A DNA stretch of 64,000 bases from Siphonodentalium dalli (Eukaryota > Mollusca > Scaphopoda > Gadilida > Siphonodentaliidae). Both the position numbers and the translations under genes were made by a program. Below, piece by piece: positions 46,521-59,479 of the stretch. The stretch lies in the NCBI GenBank assembly GCA_032622095.1, contig CP136063.1, forward strand, positions 144,295,950 to 144,359,949, in the 5' to 3' direction. The stretch's first letter is position 1. Each line of letters starts with the position of its first letter. The notes under the pieces were generated by a model. That model was not told the DNA's origin. It ran no database searches and saw only the letters and a program-made list of their open reading frames with translations.

Positions 46521-47368
46521 TTTTTAGCTCAACTTTACTTTGTAAAGTTTGAGCTATTGCCATGGCTTGGTATCCGTCATCCGTGTGTGCGTGTGTGATG
46601 TGTCAACAATTTCCTTTAGCACGGGCTACAGTTCGTACCTTTGGTCCGATTATTATGATATTTGTCATGGATGTTGACATTGACATGTAGATGGGAACGA
46701 GTCATTTTGGGGTCATTCGGAAAAAAAACATGGCCGCCAGCAGCCTTCTTGGATTTCAAAATTCAATCCATTAGCACGGGCTACAGGCTGTACTGTTCAT
46801 CTTATTGTCATGAAATTTGTCATGGATGTTGAAATTGGAATGTAGATGGGAATGAGTCATTTTGAGGTCATTCGGCCAAAAAAACATGGCCGCCAGCAGC
46901 CATCTTGGATTTTACTCTTTGTATGACTAAATCCTTTAGCACGGGCGACAGGTCGTACCTTTAGTCTGATCATCATGAAATTTTTCATGTCTGTTGAAAT
47001 TGAAATGTAGATGGGAAAAGAGTCATTTTGGGGTCATTCGAACAAAAACATGGCCGCCAGCAGCCATCTTGGATTTTACTCTTTGTATGACTAAATCCAT
47101 TGAGCTACAGGTTGTACCTTTAGTTTGATAATCATAAAAATTGTCATGGATGTTAATAATGACATGTAGATGGGAACGAGTCATTTTGGGGTCATTCGGC
47201 CAAAAAACATGGCCGCCAGCTGCCATCTTGGATTTTACTCTGTGTATGACTAAATCCTTTACTGCTCATTTTTTACACTCCTTTTTAATCTCTCTATTCA
47301 TTGCTCATCACAAAAAAATTACCTTCTTTACAAAGTTGAGCTACAGTGTCATTGACACTTTCATTGAA
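46521..47368 (+). mobile_element. Family C element, copy C5 (short)
   Basis: Head AGCTCAACTTTACTTTG facing AAAGTTTGAGCT, about five units, and the tail AAAGTTGAGCTACAGTG with hairpin AGTGTCATTGACACT. Confidence 0.85.
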
Positions 47369-47833
47369 TTCACATTTTAAAGATAGCTGGCAGGAATGAG
47401 ATCCAAAATATTACATATTATGTTGTAGAAATGGTTGGATACTACAATTTATTCAAATTTAGTTCTTTATTCGTTACAAATTTCAAACATCGGTTAATGA
47501 TTCAAGAGGAAAGTGTGAAAAATTATAAATTTTCCGAATTTTGGTCGCCATTTTGGTGGCCATCTTGGTTTATGGTGGCCACTTTTTCTGTCAAATGGAA
47601 GTATGGGGTTGCACATTCCTTGTCCAGCAAGTACTCAGCTGCTACATTAATAGCTCTAAGCTCCGAAGGGGAGGTCATCTCCGTCTCCATGTCTTTCTGA
47701 AACTATCTACTTTATTTGCAGGATCTTCAATCCAAGTCACCACTATTTGTTTAGTTTGGGCCCTCTGGTAGTTATGGTGTAATTATGGTGTAATTACATA
47801 CATTGGCTTATGGTGATATTGTATATATTGTAG
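47369..47833 (+). other. Intron sequence, no recognised feature
   Basis: One GGTGGCCATCTTGG motif at about 47555. No gene. Confidence 0.45.
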
Positions 47834-47841
47834 GTTATCAG

Positions 47842-50800
47842 CAGGGTTTCCACCAGGCCGGCTGCGGGTCCGTCCCACAGACCCATTCCCCCCGTTGGTC
47901 GTTGCATGAAATCCCACTTATACACAAATAAATGACGTTATTAAAAACTTTTTCAGTCTGTGTCGACAGGCTATATATCATTATATCTAGTTATTTTCAT
48001 TAATATTGACAAAATGAAATCGACACAGTCCATCTCCCGAAAAAACAATAAGAAAGAGGTGTCAAATAGCGACATTAGATACAGCGTAATACATGTCGCG
48101 GTAACATCAAAGACTGCCGGACTGTTGAGTGCGGATATATTCTTGTGCACGGGATTCCATGGATGAAACTACTCACGCTCGAAGACCCCGTGCCGAGTCG
48201 GGGATATTTTTATTCACGGGATTTTCGTGGATGAAACTACTCAATGTTGATCATTTATCTTATTGCTGTATTATCATTTGTTTTGAGTTCGATGTACCGG
48301 TAAAGTGAAGTTCCTGAAAAATACATGTGATTCTCTACGTGTGTTGATTATTATGCATATATTGCCATGCATACTTAACAAAACCCCAAAGTGATTTATT
48401 TGACAATAATACGGAACCTGTCCCAAATCAGTCTTTATATCGGGAATTCATAGTGATAACACCATTCATTTGAGCCATATTACATGCATGGAGGATAAAC
48501 ACGAACGCATACCCCTCCCCCCAATATGGAGATAAAGTCAAAAGTACGGTCAATAATAGTTTCGTTGTCTCGCATGGGTCGCCAAGCACAATAATCAACG
48601 ACGCACATGTTCATATTTCCCGCCAAAAACTCAATTACATTTTATAACTGGTTGGCTAAAACTCTTTTCTATAGCTGCGGTCATCAGTTGTTAGAATAAT
48701 ACAGACTATTGAACAAGCTACGCGTTCCGGGTGAAAGATTTCTCTACCATTCGCCGCTATAATTATCTCCTGCAGACAAACCCTGCAGTATGACGTCACC
48801 GCGCACAAATAGTTTTACGATTGACAGATTATATAATCCTGTCAGTTTCATTTTCACTGACGCTACTTGAAATTCTAAGAAATACTTTATTCAATTCTCC
48901 TTGCTAGGTGTTATTGGTCAATGCGTAGATGCTTTTTATGTGTACCCATACCATGTATGGTACACATAATACCGACGTCTGGATCAACCATCCGTCGTTC
49001 GTCCGTCTGTCTGTCCGTCTGTCTGTCCGTCCGTCTGTCCGTAGACACTTGCTATCCGATTCAATTACTTGAATATTTTTTATCAGATCGTGTTAAAATT
49101 TTATGTGCATGTTTATGATAACACACTCCTGACCTGTATAGTTTTTGGTATCGATCGGTTGATCGGTTTAGAAATTATTAACACTTTGCATCCGCACATA
49201 GTCATGTTCTATCCGATGCCATAACTTAAGTATTTTTTGACCGATTGTGTTCATATTTGATATGTAGGTTTATGATTGGTTGATCGGTTTAGAAAATAAT
49301 TAACCCTGCACACAAATGCTATCTGATGCATCTAAGTCAAACAATTTTCTTCTGATATGCCTCATATTTCTTACCTAGGTTTTTCTTAGCACGTTCTTTA
49401 TCTGTATGGTTTTTGGTATCGTTTAGTTAACCCTTTCTGCTCTTGTTTTTAAATAGAATTCATCCAAGCTGTGTTGACTTAAATATTTTTCATCTGATCA
49501 GCACCAAATTTGGTACATTTGGTCCTCACCCCGAAATACAGATCAGGTTCGAATTTGAGTTTGATCTGGTATATTTTAACAGAGTTATGGCCATTTAAAA
49601 TTCAAGTAGCTGATAATCTAATTAATGCCTGCAGGCACTGTTAGCTTACAAGATCTTATTACACAGCCAGTGTCTTATTGGAAATGAGTTTTGTTTAGCT
49701 TGACATTAGATAAATACCATGGCTCACAGAGTCAAATCTCTTTAGACACATCAGAGTGGTTCTCTCCTGTATGGACCAGAACACCTGATCAAACAAATCT
49801 CTCAACACTAATAAAATTTCTCTCCTGACTCTCAGACTCTATCACACACAGTGTGCTAGCATCTCTAAAACATTGACAAAACCATGATTGATGACTCTCT
49901 GGTCCATTCTGTGTTCTGTACAAAATTAATTTAACCCCTTTGTTGAAACAGGTTCATGACATTAGAGACTGACTTATTGTATGGGTTTCTAAATCCAATG
50001 ACATGCTTTTATAGACTGTTTGTGTTTATCAGTTCATTATTTTGGGTAAGATTAACCCCATTCTATCCGATTTGATATCCATTGATTATGTTTATAGTTC
50101 TTGGCATAGTTTATGATAACACACCCCTAACCTGCACAGTGAGGGTCATTTGGTTTATTTGCTCAAAAATATTAACATCCTCCACCAATCCTGTTGACAC
50201 AATGTGATAACTAAATATTTTTCACTTGATCACTATATAAATAATTGCATCCATGTTAATGATGAAACATTCTTCACCTGTATAAATTTTGGTATCGATT
50301 GAATGATTTTGATAATATATTAACAGTAACTTCAATTATATTTCCGCTGTTTAGATACATTATATCTTTCCAATGATCAGCTTAGAAGAAAATTAACCCA
50401 CCCCATTCCATAGTCATACAGTATGCTATTCAATGTAATGAATCTAATATTTTCAATCTGACCAATCTCATATCCTACCTCTAGCTATCTGAAAATTCTG
50501 CATAAAAACATTTTATATCCAATCATTATCAATCATTTTATATCCAGGTCTATACATCCCTCACTTGTATAGTTGTTCAGGTATTGATTAGTTTTTGAAT
50601 CGGGAACTATTAACTCTTTTGTCCCATCTAAATGATCCCAAGAATTTTTAATATGCAGCTAACACAAAACATAATAAAAAAATAACAATATTAAAAAAAT
50701 CATAATATGTTATGTCTCACATTCCAGTGTAATAAGCAAATAAATAAATATTTTGTCTTTAACTGCTATGGTGCTTCTCTCTGACTATGGATTGAGCTTA

Positions 50801-51423
50801 ATTAGCTTTATCACTCTATAAGATATATCTGTGTTGAAGTGACTTAATAGGTTGAAATGGAATGCCACATCCGTGTTCCTATTGTGTTTATGTGAGCAAG
50901 GTGCCCAATAAGTATGATTCCACTTGTGACCTTAATAGTAAGGTGTCAATTATTGAAACTTTTGCACTCGTGAAAAGGTTGGTGTAAGGATTTATTAAAA
51001 TAGCTAATCGGTATTGCCAAGGTATGGGTTAAACATCTGCCGATCGTGATCGGCCTCTCGTTAGTGTTTAGATTCATTCTACCTGTTGGAATCTTATTGT
51101 AAGTTATAAATTTGTAAACACTGTATTAAACTCGTAGCTCGTTCATTTATATAGTCTTCAATCAGACGGCAGTCTTACGTACGTAATTAAATGACTAATT
51201 ATTGGATACCATCAACAGAATTAATGCACCGACGGAAATAATAGACTTGCATAATATATGTATAGCTTTGGATTGCTTTGTGGGACACTCAGGTGCAAGG
51301 AAATGGCTTCTTTTCAGTGTCAAATAACAAAATTTTCGCCCATCGGGACGAACCATGGTCGTCACGTCGCGTTATGTGTTTCTCCAATACGGACTCATTA
51401 ATTCCCCCCTGGCGGAAACCCTG
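47842..51423. mobile_element. hAT element with perfect 8-bp target duplication
   Basis: The ends are CAGGGTTTCCACCAGG and the reverse complement of CAGGGTTTCCGCCAGG. The 8-mer gttatcag flanks both sides exactly (47834-47841, 51424-51431). About 2.1 kb of the inside is family A copy A5. The remaining ~1.45 kb shows no transposase, so it was non-autonomous. Confidence 0.87.
48933..51063 (+). mobile_element. Family A element, copy A5 (longest)
   Basis: Head TTATGTGTACCCATACCATG then TATGGTACACATAA, CCGT/CTGT run (about 48998-49042), many modules, a long AT-rich middle shared with A1, and the 3' hairpin GCCGATCGTGATCGGC plus CTCTCGTTAG. It holds the empty TTAA site at 50932-50935. Confidence 0.82.
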
Positions 51424-51431
51424 GTTATCAG

Positions 51432-51880
51432 GTCAATCCAGTTCTTTGATTGAGGTGCATAGAGGTGTTTATTTTTCACTTGTGGCCTCCACCTGCCAGA
51501 AAAATTATATATTTTACCATATAGTTCAGTGGGCAAGATAACTTTGACAGAGATACAATATTTTTCAAAATAAGTCAAATATATATCTCCTAGAAGTATC
51601 TTGCCCACTGAACTCTGAGCTCCCTCCCTGGGCTTCGCACCCACCCGCTCACGAGGAATGTCCTAATGGGGGGGGGGGGGAGAGAGGAGGAGTCAATCTG
51701 GCGACTGGTTTTGTGGAAATCGGAGATCACGTGGCCGGATATTACAGGTGGTCATGAACCATGATAAAATGTACCATAGAATTTTCATACCGTTTTCAAT
51801 TCAGGGGTTGTTAACCCTTCCTAGTTAAATTGGGAATATACCATATATATATTACTTATTTTGAAAAATATTGTTTCCCA
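51432..51880. repeat. Module J, inverted copy
   Basis: AGTTCAGTGGGCAAGATA (about 51526) faces TATCTTGCCCACTGAACT (about 51598). From 51690 the sequence is the reverse complement of 20640-20800. A (G)12 run is at about 51669. Confidence 0.7.
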
Positions 51881-51985
51881 GCTAAAACTACAGGCCAAGT
51901 CCGAATGTAGGTTCTGTCCAATTATTTTTACATGAGTTACGGCCATTTTTCGACTTAGAATTTGACCACATTTTAGCATTGAAAT
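51881..51985 (+). repeat. Family F module fragment
   Basis: CCAGCTAAAACTACAGGCCA and ATGAGTTACGGCCATTTTTC match modules at 20335-20400. No head or tail. Confidence 0.6.
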
Positions 51986-52021
51986 TAGGGGTATATCAGA
52001 TATTCTTTGTAAGCTCAAATT

Positions 52022-52957
52022 ATTATTATCCCCCACCAAATTAAAAATTTGCGGGGGATTTAGTAATGGGTTCCGTCCGTCCGTCCCGAATTTGTAAGAG
52101 TCATAACTTGAACAAATGTAAATGGATTTCAAAGATTTGTGGTATATGAGTTCACCTGACCATTACCTAGAATGTGTTCGCAAGCCAGGTCTGGCCAGAT
52201 ATTTTTACCGGAGTTATTGGACTTTGTTTATTAATTTTATTCGAATTTACCAAATAGCAAATAGCTAGACGACGTCCCAGGGCTCATTTCCACAAATCTC
52301 AACGGATTTCAAAGATATTTGGTATATGAGTTCACCTGACCATTACCTAGAATGAGTTCGCAAGCCATGTCTGGCCAGATATTTTTACCGGAGTTATTGG
52401 ACTTTGTTTATTAATTTTGTCGAATTTACCAAATAGCAAATAGACGACGTCCCAGGGCTCATTTCCACAAATCTCGACGGATTTCAAAGATATTTGGTAT
52501 ATGAGTTCACCTGACCATTACCTAGAATGAGTTCGTAAGCCAGGTCTGGCCGGATATTTTTACCAGAATTATTGGACTTTGTTTAATATTTTTGTCAAAT
52601 TTACCAAATAGCAAATAGACGACGTCCCAGGGCTCATTTCCACAAATGTCAACGGATTTCAAAGATTTTTGGTATATGAGTTCACATGACCAGTATCTAG
52701 AACGAGTTCGCAAGCCAGGTCTGCCCGGATATTTTCAGCAGAGTTATTGGACTTTTGTGTCATATGGCTAATTTCCACAAATGTCAGTCCTAAAATAAGT
52801 TCGCAAGCCAGGCTTTTTGACAAAATCCCACCTCTTGTTGAGAATGCACTTCCCCAACTGCACATTTCGGCAGAGAACGCAAACATTATTGACAATGCAC
52901 TTCCCCAACTGCACATTTCGGCGGGGATACAGCCGTCTGCGACTGCTTGTTTTATTT
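52022..52957 (+). mobile_element. Family I palindrome-headed element
   Basis: The head pairs ATCCCCCACCAAATT with AATTTGCGGGGGATT, followed by CCGTCCGTCC. Four to five units of 174-180 bp repeat GGTATATGAGTTCACCTGAC (52141, 52321, 52497, 52671) and ACGACGTCCCAGGGCTC. The tail stem CAGCCGTCTGCGACTG precedes CTTGTTTT. Confidence 0.75.
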
Positions 52958-53125
52958 TGCGGTAGTACAATTCAAATTCGCTAAAGGGCATATTTTGCCA
53001 CAACCTAGCGATGATCTTGTTCTATCTGTGCTTAACTTTAGTATTTCTAATGTTGAAAGTGAAATTTCTCTGTTATTAGCTGCATATTGATATTCATTAA
53101 ATGATAAAGCTTTTGTCCGTTCTAG

Positions 53126-53187
53126 GAGGAGAGAACAGTGTTGCAATCAACTTGATAGTACTCCATGTCCATACCCAGTTACAAGAG
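53126..53187 (+). CDS. UCKL1: UCKL1 exon, end of the kinase domain
   Basis: A 62-bp exon after AG at 53124-53125; the donor begins GTATAT at 53188. Two bases complete the split glycine, then 20 codons read GENSVAINLIVLHVHTQLQE, the usual helix closing the UCK kinase core (PRG..N.VAI.LIV.HV). Phase fits the exon at 18169-18358 exactly. The frame and family match are the evidence, because 62 bp alone would be too short. The next family exon (beginning near RELSVR in vertebrates) was not found before 64000. Confidence 0.88.
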
Positions 53188-54724
53188 GTATATATTATAT
53201 TAATATCATATATTTCTGTTTATAGAGAAAAATCCTGCTACAGATTCAAAGATTTCAAATAATTTCGGTCAACTTGGGTTGGGGTACTTCAAATGTATGC
53301 TGAGCCATTATCCTTGGCATAGACCCCATGAATAATTTGGTCGAGTCTGTCTATCCATGTCACAACGTAAGCGAGATAATTTTTGCAAATATAATCCGAT
53401 TTTCATCAAATTTGAATCATGGTTTTACTCATGAATTTTTTTGAAAACCAGTACTCCACAATTTTTGTTCAGGAGTTATGCCTCATAGATTATTTACAGG
53501 TGTGTCTTTTTTACAACAGTCAACATTGACTTCAGGTGTTTACAAACGTTTACAAACTCAACAAACAAACAAATAAATATACAAATTTTAATAAATTATG
53601 CAATTGACAAGAAATATGGAAACCATACAGGAAATGTGTGTGAATAGAAGCATGTTAGAAGATAAATTGAAATTGACAATTTCCGTTCGATTGGTCGTCG
53701 TCAACAATTTTGTATTAACTATTCCATAAAATACGTATTTCAAACTAACATTTATTTTAAATTGCTATAAATTCGACACCATAAAGAGACTTTTAACCCC
53801 TTATCAGCAACATTTTTGGTGATATTCTTATGCATAAAAACGGAATACAGTGTGACCCTTAATTATGCATAAAAATGATTAAAAAATAGAGAAAATGGTT
53901 TGGTGCATTCATATTTTATGCAGATATCCGAATTATGCATTTAAATGATATGCAATTAACTGAAATTGACTGTATTACTAAATTTTATGATTGCTCTTTT
54001 ATGAAATTATATTCATCTGCATGAATGGGAGTAATTTTTTTTTTTCAGAGTTGTGAATCCCCCTCCCCCTACCATGATAGTATGGTGAATATTTATTAGG
54101 TTATATATTTATATTTTATAATAATAAATTAATAAATGTAATAAACAAACAAAAGGTAAGTTTTGTTTTATCAACAGGTCAATGTGACTTTCAGTTTCAA
54201 TTTCTTTGTCGGCAAACCACATCACGAAATTGGGTGATTTTATTAATGTTTTAAGCAATGGCTACTTGGTGAAATGAAACATAAAATAAATCATCAAGTG
54301 GCATATTACTTCTTGGATAGTTACGTGTAAATTCAGTTACAATTGTCTGCATTATTAGTCAAAACTAGTCCACATTGTGCCATCGATTACATCGCACATG
54401 TTTTTTGTTTACTTCCGCTTGGCACAGGTTATTAACCTTGACATTGCAGTCAATACATTCGCACCGCGCAGATCTTGTGCAATTAATAAATTAAACAATT
54501 CATTTGTGCTTTAATACATTGTATATTATGATCGAGAAAAGTGCTTTCTCTTAGTGAAATTTTGAGCAATCATATTCAATATACCGGTAAAATGACAAGA
54601 CAATGCCGATAAATAATTTGCGGTATATGCAGCCGCGCGCACTATATGTCTCGTGAACTCTGTGATCAAATAAAAGTAACTAATGTAATACTATGTCATT
54701 TCTTTGATTTTTCACATCATAATA
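53188..54724 (+). other. Intron after the last exon seen
   Basis: A single module (AACGTAAGCGAGATAATTTT, AGGAGTTATGCCTCATAG) lies at about 53330-53490. The rest is AT-rich with no exon recognised. Confidence 0.5.
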
Positions 54725-54815
54725 CAGTTAAACTTTGTTAAGTCAAATCGCAAGGGACCGTTGGATTACTTCGAGTTATCCATGTCTTCGACTTAACCAT
54801 TTAACCTTATATTAT
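54725..54815. mobile_element. Possible Tigger/pogo-type terminus
   Basis: CAGTTAAACTTTGTTAAGTC, AAGGGACCGTTGGATTAC and TTCGAGTTATCCATG resemble the ends of Tigger-like elements. The other end was not found. Confidence 0.4.
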
Positions 54816-54817
54816 TT

Positions 54818-55362
54818 AAGTCGTGAGACGCTGTACGGACGCCTGCGGCACATAAGATACTATGGGTGGTGGGATGGGGTGGTGGGTTGGCACCTTATAT
54901 ATAGTATTTAAGTCTTGAGACGCTGTATGGGCGCCTGCGGTGCATAAGATGCTATGGGTGGCGAGATGGGGTGGTGGGCGGGCACCTTATATATAGTATT
55001 TAAGTCTTGAGACGCTGTATGGGCGCCTGCGGTGCATAAGATACTATGGGTGGAGGGATGGGGTGGTGGGCGGGCACCTTATATATAGTATTTAAGTCTT
55101 GAGACGCTGTATGGGCGCCTGCGGTGCATAAGATACTATGGGTGGAGGGATGGGGTGGTGGGCGGGCACCTTATATATAGTATTTAAGTCTTGAGACGCT
55201 GTATGGGCGCCTGCGGTGCATAAGATACTATGGGTGGCGAGATGGGGTGGTGGGCGGGCACCTTATATATAGTATTTAAGTTGTGAGACGCTGTACGGGC
55301 GCCTGCGGCGCATAAGATACTATGGGTGGAGGGATGGGGTGGTGGGCGGGCACCTTATGACC
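54818..55362. repeat. 92-bp tandem repeat, six copies
   Basis: GAGACGCTGTA recurs at 54825, 54917, 55009, 55101, 55193 and 55285, exactly 92 bp apart. The unit is GC-rich (GGGCGCCTGCGGTGCATAAG, GATGGGGTGGTGGGCGGGCA) with a TATATATAGTATTTAAGT joint. Confidence 0.95.
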
Positions 55363-55660
55363 CCAAATTCCAACTAGTCGAATTAATTTCTTACCCGAAA
55401 ATAATTGTTTTCAACCTTGTGCACGCTATATACTCATGCTAGATCAATTGTCAGTGACTATGCTGATCACATACAACAGATGGCATGATATTTGTTCTAA
55501 TTATTTATTGAATTATGTTACAAAAACACAGAATATGATAAAAAAAAAATCAACAAATTCATGGTAACAAAAGTACATTTCATTTGACCCGGAAGTGGTT
55601 ACATGTGCCCCACATGACAACAATACGTGTTCACAGGTACATATTTTGTGCGCACATTAT
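55363..55660 (+). other. Spacer, no recognised feature
   Basis: AT-rich, nothing identified. Confidence 0.5.
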
Positions 55661-58600
55661 TAGTCGGTCTCACAACTGGGCTCTTTAGGGAATATCCAAC
55701 CACTTTCTGTTTGATACTGATTCTAGAGTACTTTTCGATGAGGAATTCAGCGGTGCCGACCGATTTTTGATAAAAGGGGCCCAAATTCCATTGTTAAAGG
55801 CCTGAACCCCAATTTTGGGGTTCAGCCCTTTTTTCTCAAAGTTGAGCCCCCAATTAGAATTTTAATGACTTATATGCATTAATGCCACATACAGGTATCA
55901 TCTCTGATATTTTCTATAGCATTATAGGACGGGATTGACCTTCAAGGAGCTCTTGACCCTAAAAATCCAAAATGGCCGACTTCAAAATTAGCAAAAATTT
56001 AGCAAAGTCAACAATAATTAAAATAGTGCAAAGTATAGAATTGTTTTCATCTTTAAAGTATCAGCAACCATTGTGCTACCACTCATGAGTGCTCAACAAG
56101 GTTTTGGAAGGAATGTACTGGCCGTAGAATGAAAAACTGGCATTTTCTCAATAACCAAGATGTTGATGAAATCATAAATTTTAGGGTAATTGTTTAGTAG
56201 TGCAAACACTGCTCCAAACAAGGGTAGCTAATGATATGATATGAATATATACATGTATTTATGAGTATAGTTCATCCTTTTTATATTGATTTCACTGCCT
56301 TTGATATGAGATGGCTGCCAAAATGGCTAAAGATGGGGTGGCATATATCACATTTATATCATTGTAAATGAATGCAATATGGCATTTCATTTAAACTATA
56401 GCTAACAGGAGAACAGTATGTCTTTTATGGTATTCTAATGTTGAATTGCATTTTAGTTTGATATTTATTTTAATAAGTAAGGATTATGGAGCATAGTTCT
56501 TGACCAGAATCAATTGAGTCAAAGACGAGATTTATTCTAGTAAAGAATTATGCGCATGCCCGACTTAGAGCACAATTGACCACACACAATGGTATTAGCT
56601 GGAAATCGCTGCTGAGCATGCGTTGACCCGACACACAACATATGCCCTTCCTGACTTTGAACATGCCTTGGAAATTGGTGTGCTTTACCAATAATCAGAT
56701 AACGATTGTGCTCTAATTAACAGAAATGTACAGATTGAACAAATAGGTTTTCAAAATTTGTTATCAACATTTAACAGCTGATCTCATTTAAGTGACCAAG
56801 CTATGGAATATGCTAAACACTTTTACTAAATAGAATGACCAGCTGTTTGCTTCATGCAGCAACCATATGTTGCGAGCTTAAGATGGGTATTGCATCTGTT
56901 CATAGTATATACATGTTGTAATCAGATAAGAGATGACAATATATACCAGTATATATTTCAGAAGTAATCAATTCTTCCAAAAGGACAACTCATCTCACAA
57001 AAAGATTTAGGAAATTACGGAATCATCACTATTCAATCAATAGTAGAATGAGCCTTTGTCAGTCCCACATTAATTTTGATTGGTCATGATAGTTGCAGCA
57101 CTTGCAGGTTGAAGAAGATGAGGGTCTATAATTTCACTAACATAATTCTTCATAATAGCTAATAGCCCTCATAACTTACCATTTTAAAGATATTTTTAAA
57201 GGTATGCATATGTCCATACTCCTTATACTCTATATTAAGGAGTATGGACATGTAGTCCACCAGTCTCATGAAAATTAAATGTGGGACCCATTACTATTGA
57301 CAAATGCAACACAAATGAAAATTACATATTAACTTTCCTCAAACATAGATTATAACCTGACAATCATAGTGTTAGAATCAGTGTACATGTATATGTACAT
57401 GTAGGCATGGCCATAGCATGTTTTTTTGAAATATTGCAGAGTGCAGACCATAAATTTCACTAGAATATAGTTACTGCATGTACATCACACACCTAAAGCG
57501 ACTGACACATATACATGTACCTGCAGGGTGCACAATATTTGATATGTAAAGTATATGTATATATATATCTCCTGTGCCTATAACATAAAACCAAACCGTT
57601 TACAGTTCTTTTACTGAGATAAAAAAATAAAAGTAAATTTAAAGGGATGAAATGAGAAGTTAAATTGTGCAAATATAATGGAGATCTATATTGCATTACA
57701 ACATCCAAAGATCTACAAAAACATCTGACAAAATATGGTGGATTGCTATTTGTGATTATAGTCACTGACTTCCACGTCTTGTATGTGTTTTTTCTCATGG
57801 TATCATAAAATGAAGTTTTTCTGGGTCAGCAAACCAGTTTCAAATGGGCTGTACTTTATAAAATTTAACAGCATTAAATAGTCATTGGTAATGTGATCAT
57901 TTTACCTTGATAAGTTGAAACATGATAGAGTATTGCATAGCGTGGCTACCTGCAGAATATAGATTTGTCTGGTATGAATTTATATCTGAATATCAACTGA
58001 TGCTTGTATTTTTCTTCTAACTCACTCTGAACTCACAATGCAACAGGATTGCATTCTGAATTTCAAGCCCATAAAGCTAGACACTTTAGAATCAAGCTTG
58101 CCAAATAAGTTTCCATGAACCTCACATGAACTCACTCAGTTGAACACAAGGAACGATTGTCAAGTTGGAAAATATTCTGTATCTATGGAAGCCCTATATT
58201 TTTAATGTGTAGATTTATTATAACTGGACTAAAGCCCTAATAAAATAATCTGAAGGATTATTTTCAGTCTTTATTACTGGATATCACACCAGTAACCAAT
58301 AGACATGCATTTTTTAGTTTTGAACAGGACAATATCTTTTAATATTACTGCAACTGCGTTCTTTCTTATGACTTGTTTTTTTACAAACTCCCAAATTTGA
58401 ACCAGAAACAATTTAGGGCAAATATACATCTACGTGTAGTCGTGTACATATACATATATGTTCAAATTCATTAAAAAAAACACTAAATCAGGATATAAGT
58501 ATAGGCGATCATGCCAGGCTAGCCATTAGTTGTTCTAAAATAATGTACGTGTTAGGGAAATTGTAGAACCTTTATTCAAAATGGTGGTGTAGCCAATCAA

Positions 58601-59451
58601 AATTGCTGTGGGACTGATAAAGACACAACCTGCTCAACTACCGAATCATAATGATCGATCGAATTGGAGTAACTCAACTTTTACTAAACCTACTTGTGGG
58701 CTGAGTATAATTCAATTCAACATTAGAATACCATAAAAACATCCTGTTCTCCCATAAGTTTCAAGAAAATAACACATTTAACTCATTTATATTGATAATG
58801 TGATATATGTCATCCCATTTATAACCATTTTGGCATCCATCTAACATCAAATGCCATGAAATATGGATAACAAAGGATGAACTACTCACAACTACATTCA
58901 AATTATATCACTAGGTAACCTTTTGCAGGAGTTTTATGTTACTGATCAAATACCCTATAATTGATGATTTCTTCAACATCTTTGTTATTGGGAAAATGTC
59001 TGTTTTTCATTCTACGACCAATATATTCCATCCAAAAACCTTGTTAAGCACTCATGAGTGGGAGCACAAAGGTGCTGATCCTTTAAAGATGAAAATAATT
59101 CTATAGGTAGCACAATTTTAATTATTCTTGACTTTGCTAAATTTTTGCAAATTTGAAGTCGGCCATTTTGGATTTTCAGGGTCAAGAGCTCCTTGAAGGT
59201 CAATTCCGTCCGATAATGGTACAGAAAATATCAGAAATGATACCTGTATGTGGCACTGATGCATATAGGTCAATAAAATTCTAATTGGGAAGTTGAGATA
59301 AAAGTGCTGAACCCCAAAATTGGGGTTCAGGCCCTTAAAAATGGAATTTGGGCCCCTTTTATCAAAAATCGGTCGGCACCACTGAATTCCTCATCGAAAA
59401 GTACTCTAAAATCAGTATCAAACAGAAAGAGCCCAGTTGTGAGACCGACTA
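55661..59451. mobile_element. 3.8-kb foldback element with ~800-bp arms
   Basis: The ends TAGTCGGTCTCACAACTGGG and its reverse complement at 59432-59451 open long inverted arms. Shared blocks include CGGTGCCGACCGATTTTTGA / its complement, CCCCAATTTTGGGGTTCAG, CAAGGAGCTCTTGACCCT, and farther in GAGAACAG..TTTTATGGTATTCTAAT. Arms extend at least from 55661 to about 56470 and from about 58680 to 59451. The middle (56.5-58.7 kb) holds no recognisable gene. Flanks give at most TA or TAT as duplication. Confidence 0.82.
57206..57256. repeat. Hairpin inside the foldback element
   Basis: TGTCCATACTCCTTA faces TAAGGAGTATGGACA with a short loop. Confidence 0.8.
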
Positions 59452-59479
59452 TATCAGTGGGCATTTCTTGGTGGGAGTG

